Shown piece by piece: positions 25,793 through 35,369 of a stretch of 64,000 nucleotides of DNA. Position 1 is the stretch's first letter, and each line of letters starts with the position of its first letter. Below the pieces are notes generated by a model, which searched no databases, was not told where the DNA came from, and saw nothing but the letters and a program-made list of their open reading frames with translations. Source of the stretch: Salinivirgaceae bacterium (lineage in GTDB: Bacteria > Bacteroidota > Bacteroidia > Bacteroidales > SZUA-534); assembly GCA_017474765.1 (NCBI GenBank), contig JAFVGW010000059.1, positions 1-64,000 on the forward strand, in the 5' to 3' direction. A program made the position numbers and the translations under genes.

Positions 25793-26866
25793 TTACTTAG
25801 AATAAGCATAATATATCGCATCAATGACTCCTTGCGCCATACCTTCTGGCGACGCTTCTTTCAAATAGTAACTTCTTGCGGCTTTCGACATGGCGGCAAA
25901 CATTTCTGGTTCGGTTGTTGTCTTTACGAGAATGTCTACCAATTCATTTTCTGATTCATAAAATAATCCCGTTTGGCCATTAACAATATTCGCCTTTTCC
26001 CCTCCTGTTATAGCATCAGTTCGGGAAACAAAAGGCACGCCATACCCTAAACTCTTCAAAACAGAAAGCCCTGCCTGTTTGGGGGATACACAAACTATAG
26101 ATTTAACAAAATAATTTTTCAAGATATTTTCATCATATATGGCACCCGTTAATTCTACATCTTCTTCAATACCTAAAGTCTTAATATGTTGCTCTATGCT
26201 GTCTTTTTCTGGCCCCTTCCCAATAATCTTTAATGCTGGCAGTTTTCCAACCTTCTTTTTTGCTTTGGCATAGCAATCAATCAATTCGCCTACCCCTTTC
26301 TGCTTATATAGTGTGCCAACAAAAAGAATAATATTCTTGTCTTTGGATTCTGATTCGTCAAATGGTGCCACTGCCACAGTATTATGCGCCACGAAATACT
26401 TTTTGTCATCAATTTTACGATACTTCTTCCAATACTCAATGGGGTCAGACATGTAAAATACGCAAGCATCGGCGTGGTCTTGTATGGTTTCAAATATTTT
26501 GTCTTCAATATCTGGTTTTTTTGATAGATTATATAAACGAGTACGAGAAGCATGTACACCTAATGACCATGTAACTAATTTTGGCTTGTGCGGAAAGAAT
26601 GATAAGGTGGCTACTCGAATCATTCGAAAATGTGGAACAAAAACCACAACATCGTATTGGTTGATTATTCTTCTCAAATGCTTATGCCATATTAACTTTC
26701 CAATCATTCTATATGGCAACTGTATGATAGGATAAGAAGCATCCGTATAATTTGTTGCTGTGGTATATCCGACCGTTAAATCAACTTGTTCATTAATCAA
26801 TGAATATATAGGGTCTCTATAATTCATCAATGATTCTTGAATGAGAAGTACTTTCGGCTTTTTCAT
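25793..26866 (-). CDS. Glycosyltransferase family 4
   Basis: This 357-residue GT-B enzyme contains the nucleotide-sugar-binding half with IILFVGTLYKQKGVGELIDC near residue 190, KIIGKGPEKDSIE near 230, and the acidic region SVLKSLGYGVPFVSR where the E of the usual E-x7-E is replaced by K or L. It should act in repeat-unit assembly; specificity unknown. About 30 bases separate it from the next upstream glycosyltransferase. Confidence 0.85.
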   Translation of the reverse strand: MKKPKVLLIQESLMNYRDPIYSLINEQVDLTVGYTTATNYTDASYPIIQLPYRMIGKLIWHKHLRRIINQYDVVVFVPHFRMIRVATLSFFPHKPKLVTWSLGVHASRTRLYNLSKKPDIEDKIFETIQDHADACVFYMSDPIEYWKKYRKIDDKKYFVAHNTVAVAPFDESESKDKNIILFVGTLYKQKGVGELIDCYAKAKKKVGKLPALKIIGKGPEKDSIEQHIKTLGIEEDVELTGAIYDENILKNYFVKSIVCVSPKQAGLSVLKSLGYGVPFVSRTDAITGGEKANIVNGQTGLFYESENELVDILVKTTTEPEMFAAMSKAARSYYLKEASPEGMAQGVIDAIYYAYSK

Positions 26867-26898
26867 ATACTATTTTTTATCAATAATTCGGACTAAAT

Positions 26899-28056
26899 TT
26901 ATGCTTTTCCATAAAACAAATCTTCCCATTTATTAAGAACAACTTCGAGTGAGAATTTTTTAGCCTTTTCTTTGCAAGCGAGAGACATTTTTCTCATCAG
27001 TTCCAAATTATCCATTAAAAGGCCTAGTTTTCTCGAATACTGGTCAATATCAAATGGCTCTATTAAAAAACCATTCACATCATTGTCAATTATATCTGGT
27101 GCGCATGCATAGCTATTAAAAACCATTGGAACACACCCGCAATTCATAGCTTCAACAAGTACAGTGCCAAATCCCTCAAACTTAGATGTTAAACAAAATA
27201 TACACGCGTTCTTATAGTACTCAAGTGGGTCTTTAAAACCTTCAAACGATACATTGGACAACCCTTTTTTAGCAACCGCATGCTCCAGAGATTGTCTTAA
27301 TTCGCCATCTCCAACTATATAAAGGTTCCACGATAGATGTGCTGGTCCAACTATTCCCCAAATATCCAATAACGCTTCAAGATTTTTTTGTGGGCAGAGC
27401 CGTCCCACAAACACCACATCATTTTTTTTCTCCAATTTATCTATATCCAAATCAAACTTTTTCAATGCGGGATTGGGAATGCTAACAAAACGTGAATCGG
27501 ATTTCACTCCACTAAACCAAGACAATTCTTTGAAATACTGTGGTGACAATAACACCACATAGTCACTGTACTCTATGCTACGCTTAAATTTCCTGCCATA
27601 TTTAATTCTAAACAACCTCCGCCATATTTTATCTAGCATAGGCTTTAAATGAAGTTTTCTTGAGACTATATTTCCTGATATGCGCTCATTGTTGCATGAA
27701 TACATAGAGAAAAGGCTATTGTGATATACAGATATCCTTTTAACTTTTAATCCTTTACTCCATAAAATAGGCCATTCTGATTTACGTTCTAGTGCGTTTT
27801 GATTAATAATCACATCTATTTGCTGTTTTTTTACAAAATCAACAAACCATTGCTTATTTTCTTCATTGCCATCATCCTTACTTTCAATGGGCAAAAAGTA
27901 TTGATTTTTGCAAAAACCATCGGTAGCACGAGTGGCGCTTATGACATAACATAAATGGCCTCTACTCAGAAGCCCTTCCATAATGGTGTATGATACAGAA
28001 GCAACCCCACCAAAATTCCTACCTATAGGTTTGTCATAACAGAAAAGTATATTCAT
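26899..28056 (-). CDS. Glycosyltransferase family 4
   Basis: This 385-residue GT-B enzyme has an N-terminal GGVASVSYTIMEGL donor loop, VVFVGRLCPQKNLEALLDIW near residue 215 and the family signature EGFGTVLVEAMNCGCVPMVF near 305, with both catalytic-loop glutamates. It is two bases from the upstream GT2 gene, so they are co-translated. Its sugar specificity is unknown. Confidence 0.9.
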   Translation of the reverse strand: MNILFCYDKPIGRNFGGVASVSYTIMEGLLSRGHLCYVISATRATDGFCKNQYFLPIESKDDGNEENKQWFVDFVKKQQIDVIINQNALERKSEWPILWSKGLKVKRISVYHNSLFSMYSCNNERISGNIVSRKLHLKPMLDKIWRRLFRIKYGRKFKRSIEYSDYVVLLSPQYFKELSWFSGVKSDSRFVSIPNPALKKFDLDIDKLEKKNDVVFVGRLCPQKNLEALLDIWGIVGPAHLSWNLYIVGDGELRQSLEHAVAKKGLSNVSFEGFKDPLEYYKNACIFCLTSKFEGFGTVLVEAMNCGCVPMVFNSYACAPDIIDNDVNGFLIEPFDIDQYSRKLGLLMDNLELMRKMSLACKEKAKKFSLEVVLNKWEDLFYGKA

Positions 28057-28058
28057 AA

Positions 28059-28901
28059 TTAAGATATTGCTAGAATGCGTATATAATCAAAACTATTCTT
28101 TAAAGACCACCGATAATGCCAAACCGTAAACAAACGGCGTAAAACAATAAGAGATTTGACAAAGAAAAACTTGAATCGGGGTAGCGTCTTCCTCAAATAT
28201 ATGATATAACTCTGAGAAGTCATGCAAACCTTTCTATAACTGCTTTTTGAACTGGCACCGTCAAGATGAATAATTCCGTGCTCCGAAAATAAAACGGAAC
28301 GTAGCCCATGTTGCTTGTAGCGATAACAGATTTCCATATCCTCGTAATACATAAAGAAATCAGGATCGAACAAACCATATTTTTCTGCAACCCAACGACG
28401 AACAAACATATCTGCACCAGAAACATATTCGACATCTTGCTGCGCCCCCTTGATAGACGTTGAATCTCCTTCCTCCGCACGAAAGCCAAACTCCCATTGC
28501 CATTTTGTGAAGAAACCATGAGAGAAACACGGCTGACGATTACCATGTACCAAAAGAGAACCAATGCACGCCACATCATCTGGCATTGAATCAAAATGAT
28601 TGACCATGCGTGTCAGAATGTCGTTTTCCACAATGGTATCGCTATTAAGCATCAAGATATATCGGCCTTTAGATTGCTTAAACCCTAGGTTGTTGGCACG
28701 ACCAAAACCCAAATTATCCCCACTCTCAATAAATATTATTTCCTTGCAAGTCTCAAAAAAATCCTGACTCCCATCGGATGAGTCATTATCGACCACTATA
28801 ATTTCATAATCAATGCCGTTTGTATTACTACGAACACTATCTATGCAAGCCTTGGTTAAATTAAGAGTATTATAATTTACTATGATAATAGAAAGGTCCA
28901 T
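28059..28901 (-). CDS. Glycosyltransferase family 2
   Basis: This 280-residue GT-A enzyme has the GT2 start LSIIIVNYNTLNLTKACIDS, the nucleotide-binding VVDNDSSDGS, and a DxD-like metal site at LMLNSDTIVE near residue 100. It resembles rhamnosyltransferase-type GT2 enzymes (FFMYYEDMEICYR near residue 180). It acts on the cytoplasmic face in repeat-unit assembly. It follows the polymerase gene by about 24 bases. Confidence 0.9.
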   Translation of the reverse strand: MDLSIIIVNYNTLNLTKACIDSVRSNTNGIDYEIIVVDNDSSDGSQDFFETCKEIIFIESGDNLGFGRANNLGFKQSKGRYILMLNSDTIVENDILTRMVNHFDSMPDDVACIGSLLVHGNRQPCFSHGFFTKWQWEFGFRAEEGDSTSIKGAQQDVEYVSGADMFVRRWVAEKYGLFDPDFFMYYEDMEICYRYKQHGLRSVLFSEHGIIHLDGASSKSSYRKVCMTSQSYIIYLRKTLPRFKFFFVKSLIVLRRLFTVWHYRWSLKNSFDYIRILAIS

Positions 28902-28924
28902 TTTTATATTTCATTAAGTGAATG

Positions 28925-30174
28925 CTATTGGCTGTTTTTTGCGCTGTCTAAAAATGATAGAACTATATTGAGAATAGGCACATACACTAATTCCATTGAA
29001 AGATTCATATATGGAAAATATGTGAATCCGATCACAATTATTCTAATAAACAAACATATCCACACCAATTCATAAAATGAATATTGTGTTTTCTGCTTTC
29101 GCAACAAGAAACTCAGTAATAAAAATATGCCAAAGAAAATTGCCAATGTGACATTAGGACCAAAATCAATATAAAAGTCTCCAACTACCGTATAAAAAAT
29201 ATTCAATGGAATACCTGCCTTTGCCGAGACTTTATCCGCATCGCGCACAGAAGATGGATTGTCTCCAATCATATAATCAACAACAGTCAGTGTATTTGAG
29301 CCATCTGTTCTCTTAGAGATATTCCACATATTACTACTAAAATTTAACATTCCTTCTCCTGCGTATAAGCCGAAGGAAGTTGTTGCTTCGATATTAGCAG
29401 AAGAAGAGTTTGTTGTGGTAAATCGGAAAATGGAAATCGACAAAAAAACAACGATAAAAAAAGACAATAATAAGGATCCAATGATTCGTATTCTGCTTCT
29501 AACCTTGTCATCTATTGAATTAGAAAAAATCAAGTAAATAGCAATAAGGTAAAGAAAATCCGCAGCAAAAAGGAATCTTGAGCCAGAATTTAAATTACCT
29601 AATGAAGGGTTAATAAACGCACAAAATAACCCTATCAAAAGAAGCTTGTTGGGGTTGGGCCTTTGAAGAAAGTAAAACAATAATATTGGCGAAAATGTTC
29701 GAGCATACTTGGCATATTTATTCAATATCGCTATGCTACCATCAAATATTTCAACTTCAGTTCCATAGTTTTCAGCAAAAGATGAAAGCGACTCGCCTAT
29801 GTGATTTATTGCATAAATCAAATTTGCAAAAAATGGGGCTATTGAAATAGTAACAATAATCCATGAAAAAATAGTTAATAAACTATAATCAGCATCTACT
29901 AAAATGGCAGACCTATCTTCAATACGTGTTAATGGAATGATATAAAGAAGAATGCATACAAAAATGAAAATAAATGGTGGTAATGTTAGGTTCGTATATG
30001 TTCTAAATTCCCAATTATTACCATTAAGACTATAAAAAACCAAGGAAAAAACCGCCGATGCACACCATATCGCTGATACAAAAATTGAAAGACTGGATTT
30101 CTTTTCCTTATCAAATGGAACAATAGAAGAGCGTATGCTACAATATTAATTATTAGTATTTGCCTTCCTTCCAT
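28925..30174 (-). pseudogene. wzy: O-antigen/capsule polymerase (Wzy-like) with an N-terminal frameshift
   Basis: The main frame encodes 372 residues with about ten membrane helices and a large loop, the profile of a Wzy polymerase of the oligosaccharide repeat unit family, but it has no ATG. In the neighbouring frame an ATG at 30174 opens a matching membrane start (MEGRQILIINIVAYALLLFH). Near 30105-30111 (minus strand ATAAGGAAAAGAAATCC) one extra base would join them as HLIKEKKSSLSIFVSA, giving about 416 residues. The lesion lies in an A-rich tract. It may be sequencing error, mutation or phase variation. A TTG inside the second frame could start a protein lacking the first helix. Confidence 0.75.
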
Positions 30175-30189
30175 AAACAATTTTGCTCG

Positions 30190-31644
30190 TTATTCGCAAA
30201 ACAATCGTTTCCGAAACAAATCAGTAATAGACACAATATTTGCCCGCAACACTATATTCTTCAATATAAAGTATTCTACAATGAAACAATATACGCCAAC
30301 AAAAACGCATCCCACAAATAGTGATATAATCCAATTAGAGAATAAACTATTGAACAAAAAGCAAATAACTATTGCGGGCAAATATGCGACTATTGAAAAA
30401 AGAATTTTTTTAATCGGCATCTTATAACCCGTGAATTTTGTTACAAAACGCTGTGCAATAACTAATACTGTAACTTCAGAAGCGCACCAAACAATCGTAG
30501 AACCTACACTTGCCAAAATAGGAACCAATATGATATTCAACAACAAACCAACGCCTGCGCCAACACATGAATTAATAAGAATGGCATTATCTTTCTTCAG
30601 TGGCATGAGCATTTGGATAATAATAATCTGTTCGTAGCCTATAACCAACATCAATGGAACAACTATACGCATTGGCAAAACTGCTCCATCATAACCAGCA
30701 CCAGCAATTATTCTAATTATTTGTGGTGTGTATACCTCAAATAAAACTATAAGCGGCAAACAAAACAACAATAGACAATCTATTGATTTAACTGTCATGT
30801 TTTTAAAATCGTCTGTTTTGCCCTCAGCCAAAAGAGAACTCATTCGTGGCATCATCACTCCTGTGAAGGCTGTAAAAACAGACATGATTAAAGTATAGAG
30901 TCTTGTGGCTGTTCCATAGTATCCAACTTCAATGTCTCCACATTGCGAGCCCAAATAAATGACATTAAATGACGTGTACATTGCCGTTAATATTCGATAA
31001 GCGCCAAGAATTATAAAAGGCTTGACATATTGCTGTAAATTAAGATTCCGAAAAGAAAAATCGACAAATTGTTTGGAATAAATCAAATTGATAAACGAGT
31101 TTACCACAACGGCTAAAGTTGAAAGAAGGAAATAAATTACGTAGTCATTTTCATCTTTTACGAATAGAAAAACGGACGCTACATATACACATCTTACCAA
31201 AATAGCCCTGACCGTTATAAAACGGAAATCTTCCAGACCTTTAAAAAACCATTCTATCAGTAGCACATTACATAAAATACGAGCCATGCCGATATACAGC
31301 ATCTTACTATGAGCAATAAATGAAGGAATGATAAATGTCAAGGCCAATAGAACACAAATGGCCAAAAATGCTGTTATAAGGTTGATTACGACAAGGCTGC
31401 TGAATGTTTGCGACAGTTTGGCACGGTCACCCTTTTCTTTGGCCACTTCCCTAATACCAATAACGCCCATACCCAGCATGGCGAAAATGCTGAAATACTC
31501 TATAGTACTATAGGCAAACTGGTAGTTTCCCAAACCTTCAACCCCCAAAACGCGTGTTACGTATGGGAATGTTATTAGCGGGAACAAATATCCTGCTACC
31601 GTCAGGATTGTACTCCAAATAAAATTTTTCTTGACAGACGGCAT
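30190..31644 (-). CDS. wzx: Polysaccharide flippase (Wzx-like)
   Basis: This 484-residue protein has the MATE-like arrangement of 12-14 membrane helices of Wzx flippases, starting NFIWSTILTVAGYLFPLITF and including the typical PYVTRVLGVEGLGNYQFA motif. It moves the lipid-linked repeat unit across the inner membrane for Wzy-dependent polymerisation. It lies directly upstream of the wzy-like gene, with a 16-base gap to its ATG. Gene symbol assigned by family and context. Confidence 0.92.
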   Translation of the reverse strand: MPSVKKNFIWSTILTVAGYLFPLITFPYVTRVLGVEGLGNYQFAYSTIEYFSIFAMLGMGVIGIREVAKEKGDRAKLSQTFSSLVVINLITAFLAICVLLALTFIIPSFIAHSKMLYIGMARILCNVLLIEWFFKGLEDFRFITVRAILVRCVYVASVFLFVKDENDYVIYFLLSTLAVVVNSFINLIYSKQFVDFSFRNLNLQQYVKPFIILGAYRILTAMYTSFNVIYLGSQCGDIEVGYYGTATRLYTLIMSVFTAFTGVMMPRMSSLLAEGKTDDFKNMTVKSIDCLLLFCLPLIVLFEVYTPQIIRIIAGAGYDGAVLPMRIVVPLMLVIGYEQIIIIQMLMPLKKDNAILINSCVGAGVGLLLNIILVPILASVGSTIVWCASEVTVLVIAQRFVTKFTGYKMPIKKILFSIVAYLPAIVICFLFNSLFSNWIISLFVGCVFVGVYCFIVEYFILKNIVLRANIVSITDLFRKRLFCE

Positions 31645-31707
31645 CTTCTACCTTTAGAAGAAATGGCTTAACTATAAAATCAGAATTGAACTGTTCGTTT
31701 ATCCTAT

Positions 31708-32934
31708 TTAGATATGGTAAACGTTTTCTTTTATCGGGCAAATATTGTGGCAATCCAATATAACCTTTCCCTTCAACTTGTCCCAATTCTGCTTGATATG
31801 GTCGTGCTTCACCATAATGACAACCATATCAACTTCATTCAGGAATTGGTCGAAGTCCAAAATCTGATTTTGGACAATTGCTTTGTTGGTAAAGAAGGGG
31901 TCGAAGCATTTAAGCGGGCGGGCCAAATGGCGCTCTTGAATGTCGAGCATTTGAAGAGTAGGACTCTCGCGCACATCGTCAACATTCTCTTTGTAGGTTA
32001 AGCCATACAACCCCACTCGTCGATTATCAGTTATGTTGCGCTCTTTCATTATCTCATAAATGCGCTCCAAAACAAATGTTGGTTGGCTATCGTTGGTCTT
32101 CATACTCTCATCGATAACTTTCGCCAACTGGGGGTAGTCGCCGACCAAGAACCATGGGTCAACTGAAATGCAGTGGCCGCCTACTCCTGGGCCTGGCTGA
32201 AGAATGTTCACGCGCGGGTGCATATTGCAGATTTTGATAATCTCGTATACATCCATGTTGTCATGTCGGCATATTCTGGCCAACTCGTTGGCAAATGCAA
32301 TGTTCACGGCACGAAATGTATTCTCCACCACTTTGGTCATTTCCGCCGTACGAATATCGGTTACAACAATTTCGCCCTGACAGAACGTTGCGTAATAACT
32401 CTTGACTTTCTCGCCAATCTCCTTGTTATCGGCTCCTATGGTGCGATTGTTATGCAACAACTCGTAAACCATATTGCCTGGAATAATGCGTTCGGGCGCA
32501 TGCACTAGATTAATATCTTCACCTATTTTGAGTCCATCGGCTTCAACAACTGGGCGCACAAATCTGTCGATAGTGCCTGGGCTAACTGTTGATTCAATTA
32601 CTACGGTTGCACCCTTGGGGCATACCTTCATTATTTCTTTCACAGCTGCCACCACATAGCAAGCATCAACCTTTTTGCTGAATTTGTCATATGGCGTGGG
32701 CACCGACACAATGTACATATCGGTCTTCTGGTATTCGGTGGTGAATTTAATGCCTTTGGCAATGGCCGCTTGAAAAAGTCCGTCCAATCCATCTTCTTTG
32801 AATGTGGTCTTGCCTGCATTCAGTGTCGCTACCAACTCTTTATTGTAGTCTGTTCCGATAACATCGACTCCATGCGAAGCCATCATCAATGCTGTGGGCA
32901 ACCCTATATAGCCCAATCCAATTACGTTTATCAT
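31708..32934 (-). CDS. wecC: UDP-N-acetyl-D-mannosamine dehydrogenase
   Basis: This 408-residue nucleotide-sugar dehydrogenase oxidises UDP-ManNAc to UDP-ManNAcA with NAD. It has the Rossmann start NVIGLGYIGLPTALMMASHG, the SVPTP segment, ESTVSPGT, and the catalytic region PGVGGHCISVDPWFL where Cys forms the thioester. The WecB epimerase gene is just upstream in the same run, supporting the WecC assignment over related dehydrogenases. The product is probably used by the WecG-like transferase. Confidence 0.92.
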   Translation of the reverse strand: MINVIGLGYIGLPTALMMASHGVDVIGTDYNKELVATLNAGKTTFKEDGLDGLFQAAIAKGIKFTTEYQKTDMYIVSVPTPYDKFSKKVDACYVVAAVKEIMKVCPKGATVVIESTVSPGTIDRFVRPVVEADGLKIGEDINLVHAPERIIPGNMVYELLHNNRTIGADNKEIGEKVKSYYATFCQGEIVVTDIRTAEMTKVVENTFRAVNIAFANELARICRHDNMDVYEIIKICNMHPRVNILQPGPGVGGHCISVDPWFLVGDYPQLAKVIDESMKTNDSQPTFVLERIYEIMKERNITDNRRVGLYGLTYKENVDDVRESPTLQMLDIQERHLARPLKCFDPFFTNKAIVQNQILDFDQFLNEVDMVVIMVKHDHIKQNWDKLKGKVILDCHNICPIKENVYHI

Positions 32935-32948
32935 ATTTTAGTATTCTA

Positions 32949-34097
32949 TTATTTCAATGCTTCAACAATTCTCTCACACGCCATACCGTCGCCGTAAGGA
33001 TTCACTGCTTGGCTCATTTTATTGTAATAAGCGGTATCTTCTAACAACAGGCTTACTTCGCTCACTATTAGGTCATGGTTGGTGCCCACAAGTTTGACGG
33101 TGCCTGCATCGAGCGCTTCGGGGCGCTCGGTGGTGTCGCGCATCACAAGCACAGGCTTGCCCAAACCTGGGGCTTCCTCTTGTATGCCGCCGCTGTCGGT
33201 AAGCACTACGGTGCTTTTCTCCATCAGATATACAAATTCAAGATACTGCAGCGGCTCAATGAAGAAGAAGTTATGGTATATGGTCAAATCATCGCCAAAC
33301 ACTTCGTGAATGGGTTTTCTGACATTGGGATTCAAGTGCATTGGATATACAAAATCGACATCGGGGTATTTTTCACTAAAATCTTTCATGGCGGTTACCA
33401 TGCTAATGAACCCATCGCCGAAATTTTCTCTGCGGTGTCCTGTTATCAATACTAGTTTTCGGCCATTGGCAAGTCGTGTTACATCGTAACCTGCATTGGC
33501 AAGCACCTTTACTTGTTCGTCGGCAAGAGCCTTATCGCTTTTCAGTTTGTTCACCACCATGTGTAAGGCGTCAATAACCGTGTTGCCTGTTACATAGATT
33601 TTGCCTTGCGCTTTTTCTTCTTCAAGATTTCTTTTTGAAAGCGGTGTGGGCGCGAAGTTGTAAGTGGCTATGCGCCCTGTAATCTGTCGGTTCATCTCTT
33701 CGGGCCATGGGCTGTAAATGTTCCGTGTCCGCAAACCTGCCTCAACGTGCCCTACAGGAATCTGCTGGTAGAAGGCCGCTAAGGCCGCGGCTGTGCTTGT
33801 TGTGGTGTCGCCATGCACAAGCACCACATCGGGTTGGTCTTTTGTAAGCACATCGCGCATTCCCGTGAGCACACGCGCTGTAACATCGTACAAGTCCTGC
33901 CCTTGCTTCATTATGTTAAGGTCGTAATCGGGCACAACATCAAAAATACGCAGTACCTGGTCTAACATCTCGCGGTGCTGGCCTGTCACGCATACTATAG
34001 TTTCAAATTCTTTGGGGTGCTTCTGGAACTCTTTCACCAATGGGCACATCTTTATCGCCTCTGGTCGTGTTCCAAAAACGAGCATTATTTTTTTCAT
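32949..34097 (-). CDS. wecB: UDP-N-acetylglucosamine 2-epimerase
   Basis: This 382-residue non-hydrolysing epimerase interconverts UDP-GlcNAc and UDP-ManNAc. Family motifs are all visible: MLVFGTRPEAIKMCPLV, HGDTTTSTAAALAAFY, HVEAGLRT, ITGHRRENFG, DSGGIQEEAP and RDTTERPEA. It precedes wecC by 14 bases and together they form a UDP-ManNAcA branch. It follows the HEPN-like gene by nine bases, so that accessory gene reads straight into it. Confidence 0.96.
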   Translation of the reverse strand: MKKIMLVFGTRPEAIKMCPLVKEFQKHPKEFETIVCVTGQHREMLDQVLRIFDVVPDYDLNIMKQGQDLYDVTARVLTGMRDVLTKDQPDVVLVHGDTTTSTAAALAAFYQQIPVGHVEAGLRTRNIYSPWPEEMNRQITGRIATYNFAPTPLSKRNLEEEKAQGKIYVTGNTVIDALHMVVNKLKSDKALADEQVKVLANAGYDVTRLANGRKLVLITGHRRENFGDGFISMVTAMKDFSEKYPDVDFVYPMHLNPNVRKPIHEVFGDDLTIYHNFFFIEPLQYLEFVYLMEKSTVVLTDSGGIQEEAPGLGKPVLVMRDTTERPEALDAGTVKLVGTNHDLIVSEVSLLLEDTAYYNKMSQAVNPYGDGMACERIVEALK

Positions 34098-34106
34098 TGT
34101 GATTAT

Positions 34107-35291
34107 TTATATTCTAAACTCTTTAGGTTGCCTTCCATTCCATATAATAAGACATTGTGCTAAAGCCTTCATAAAATCATTCATCTCTTCCATGTCATCA
34201 CCAGAACATGCTTTATCCGAACCTCCCCAATTAGATTTTGCATGTACAATTCGATTACGAGTTTCATAAATCACATCTCCCAATTCATCTTTAATCTTAG
34301 CAATAATTGAATCGGCACAATTTCCTATTTCGTCAATTTTAAAAGAGCATTTAAGACTAATTTTGCTTTGTACATCTTCTGGCAACAAATCAAAAATTGG
34401 AATAATATCCACGCATTCTTGCAAGACTGTTTTGCATAACTCTTTATCCTTCAAAGACGTTTGATAATGCTTTGCTAATTCAAGCAAGGAATCAAGATAT
34501 TGACAATCCCTATTCACTATTGAAAGAGCGTCCAACCGTTGATTTAACATTTCATAAGCCATCTTCTTGGATACTCTTGGCGAAAAATGTTCTATAATTT
34601 TATATAAATGATGAAATTGAATATCTGGATCATTAATCCGTAGGGCATTAGCATAATACCTCATGGCTTCAGAATATGGAATAAGGGAATCTTTTTGCAA
34701 TTGATACGGTTCAGACGGTTCCTCGCCCGTAATATCTTCCCAAGAATCAAACGTACCAACCTCAATAGATATATCGTATTTGGCAGCGATATGGTAAAGA
34801 AATCTCTCTATAATTTTATCTTCTTCATCTTTGGTATATCGTTGTTCTGTCTTATAACGTAGTTCTAAAGCTGTATACATCGAGCAAGGGTAAACTCCAA
34901 ATTCTTCGTTATAGATGCCTTCTTTTGATGCCACCAATCCAACCAATACCGGATTTTCAATAATTCCCATGTTTATCAAGTCGTCACTATAACTCACATC
35001 TGGAACAAGATAGTACAAATAGTAACGATCAACTCTTAATATTGTCTGACGTATGCCGCCCATTCGCACAGTAGAGTCATCTTCTTTATTGATACCATCC
35101 AAATCGCTTGTATAAAGCATAAAGTCATCGACAGATATAGGTTCTTCTAAATCATCATCAGGATAACTAATAAAGATATCTTCATCCCCTATCTTGACTT
35201 CATCTTCATCAAGCGGGTTAATGTTGAATTCATCATATAGCCTTTCTAATCGGCTCTTAATAGTTGCTATATTTTCAGGTGAGACTTTCAT
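34107..35291 (-). CDS. Unrecognised protein with a C-terminal HEPN-like region
   Basis: This 394-residue soluble protein has an acidic N-terminal domain (many Asp and Glu in residues 20-75) and a helical C-terminal domain. The latter contains FHHLYKIIEHFSPR near residue 235 and ETRNRIVHAKSNWG near 345. RNRIVH gives the R-x4-H motif of HEPN ribonucleases, and the family architecture resembles abortive-infection effectors, which also pair a sensor N-terminus with a HEPN C-terminus. It lies 79 bases downstream of a membrane TPR gene on the same strand. A defence role is inference. I do not recognise a named family for the N-terminal part. Confidence 0.55.
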   Translation of the reverse strand: MKVSPENIATIKSRLERLYDEFNINPLDEDEVKIGDEDIFISYPDDDLEEPISVDDFMLYTSDLDGINKEDDSTVRMGGIRQTILRVDRYYLYYLVPDVSYSDDLINMGIIENPVLVGLVASKEGIYNEEFGVYPCSMYTALELRYKTEQRYTKDEEDKIIERFLYHIAAKYDISIEVGTFDSWEDITGEEPSEPYQLQKDSLIPYSEAMRYYANALRINDPDIQFHHLYKIIEHFSPRVSKKMAYEMLNQRLDALSIVNRDCQYLDSLLELAKHYQTSLKDKELCKTVLQECVDIIPIFDLLPEDVQSKISLKCSFKIDEIGNCADSIIAKIKDELGDVIYETRNRIVHAKSNWGGSDKACSGDDMEEMNDFMKALAQCLIIWNGRQPKEFRI

Positions 35292-35369
35292 ACTTTGCTA
35301 GCTCCTATATCATAAACCTTTTCGGACTGTTACTTTTGCCATAAAAAGACATTGCAGATAAAACTATAA

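Noticed and set aside
31538..31786. 82-codon minus-strand reading frame between wzx and wecC
   Set aside because: It overlaps the ends of both genes in another frame and has no start context or family pattern.
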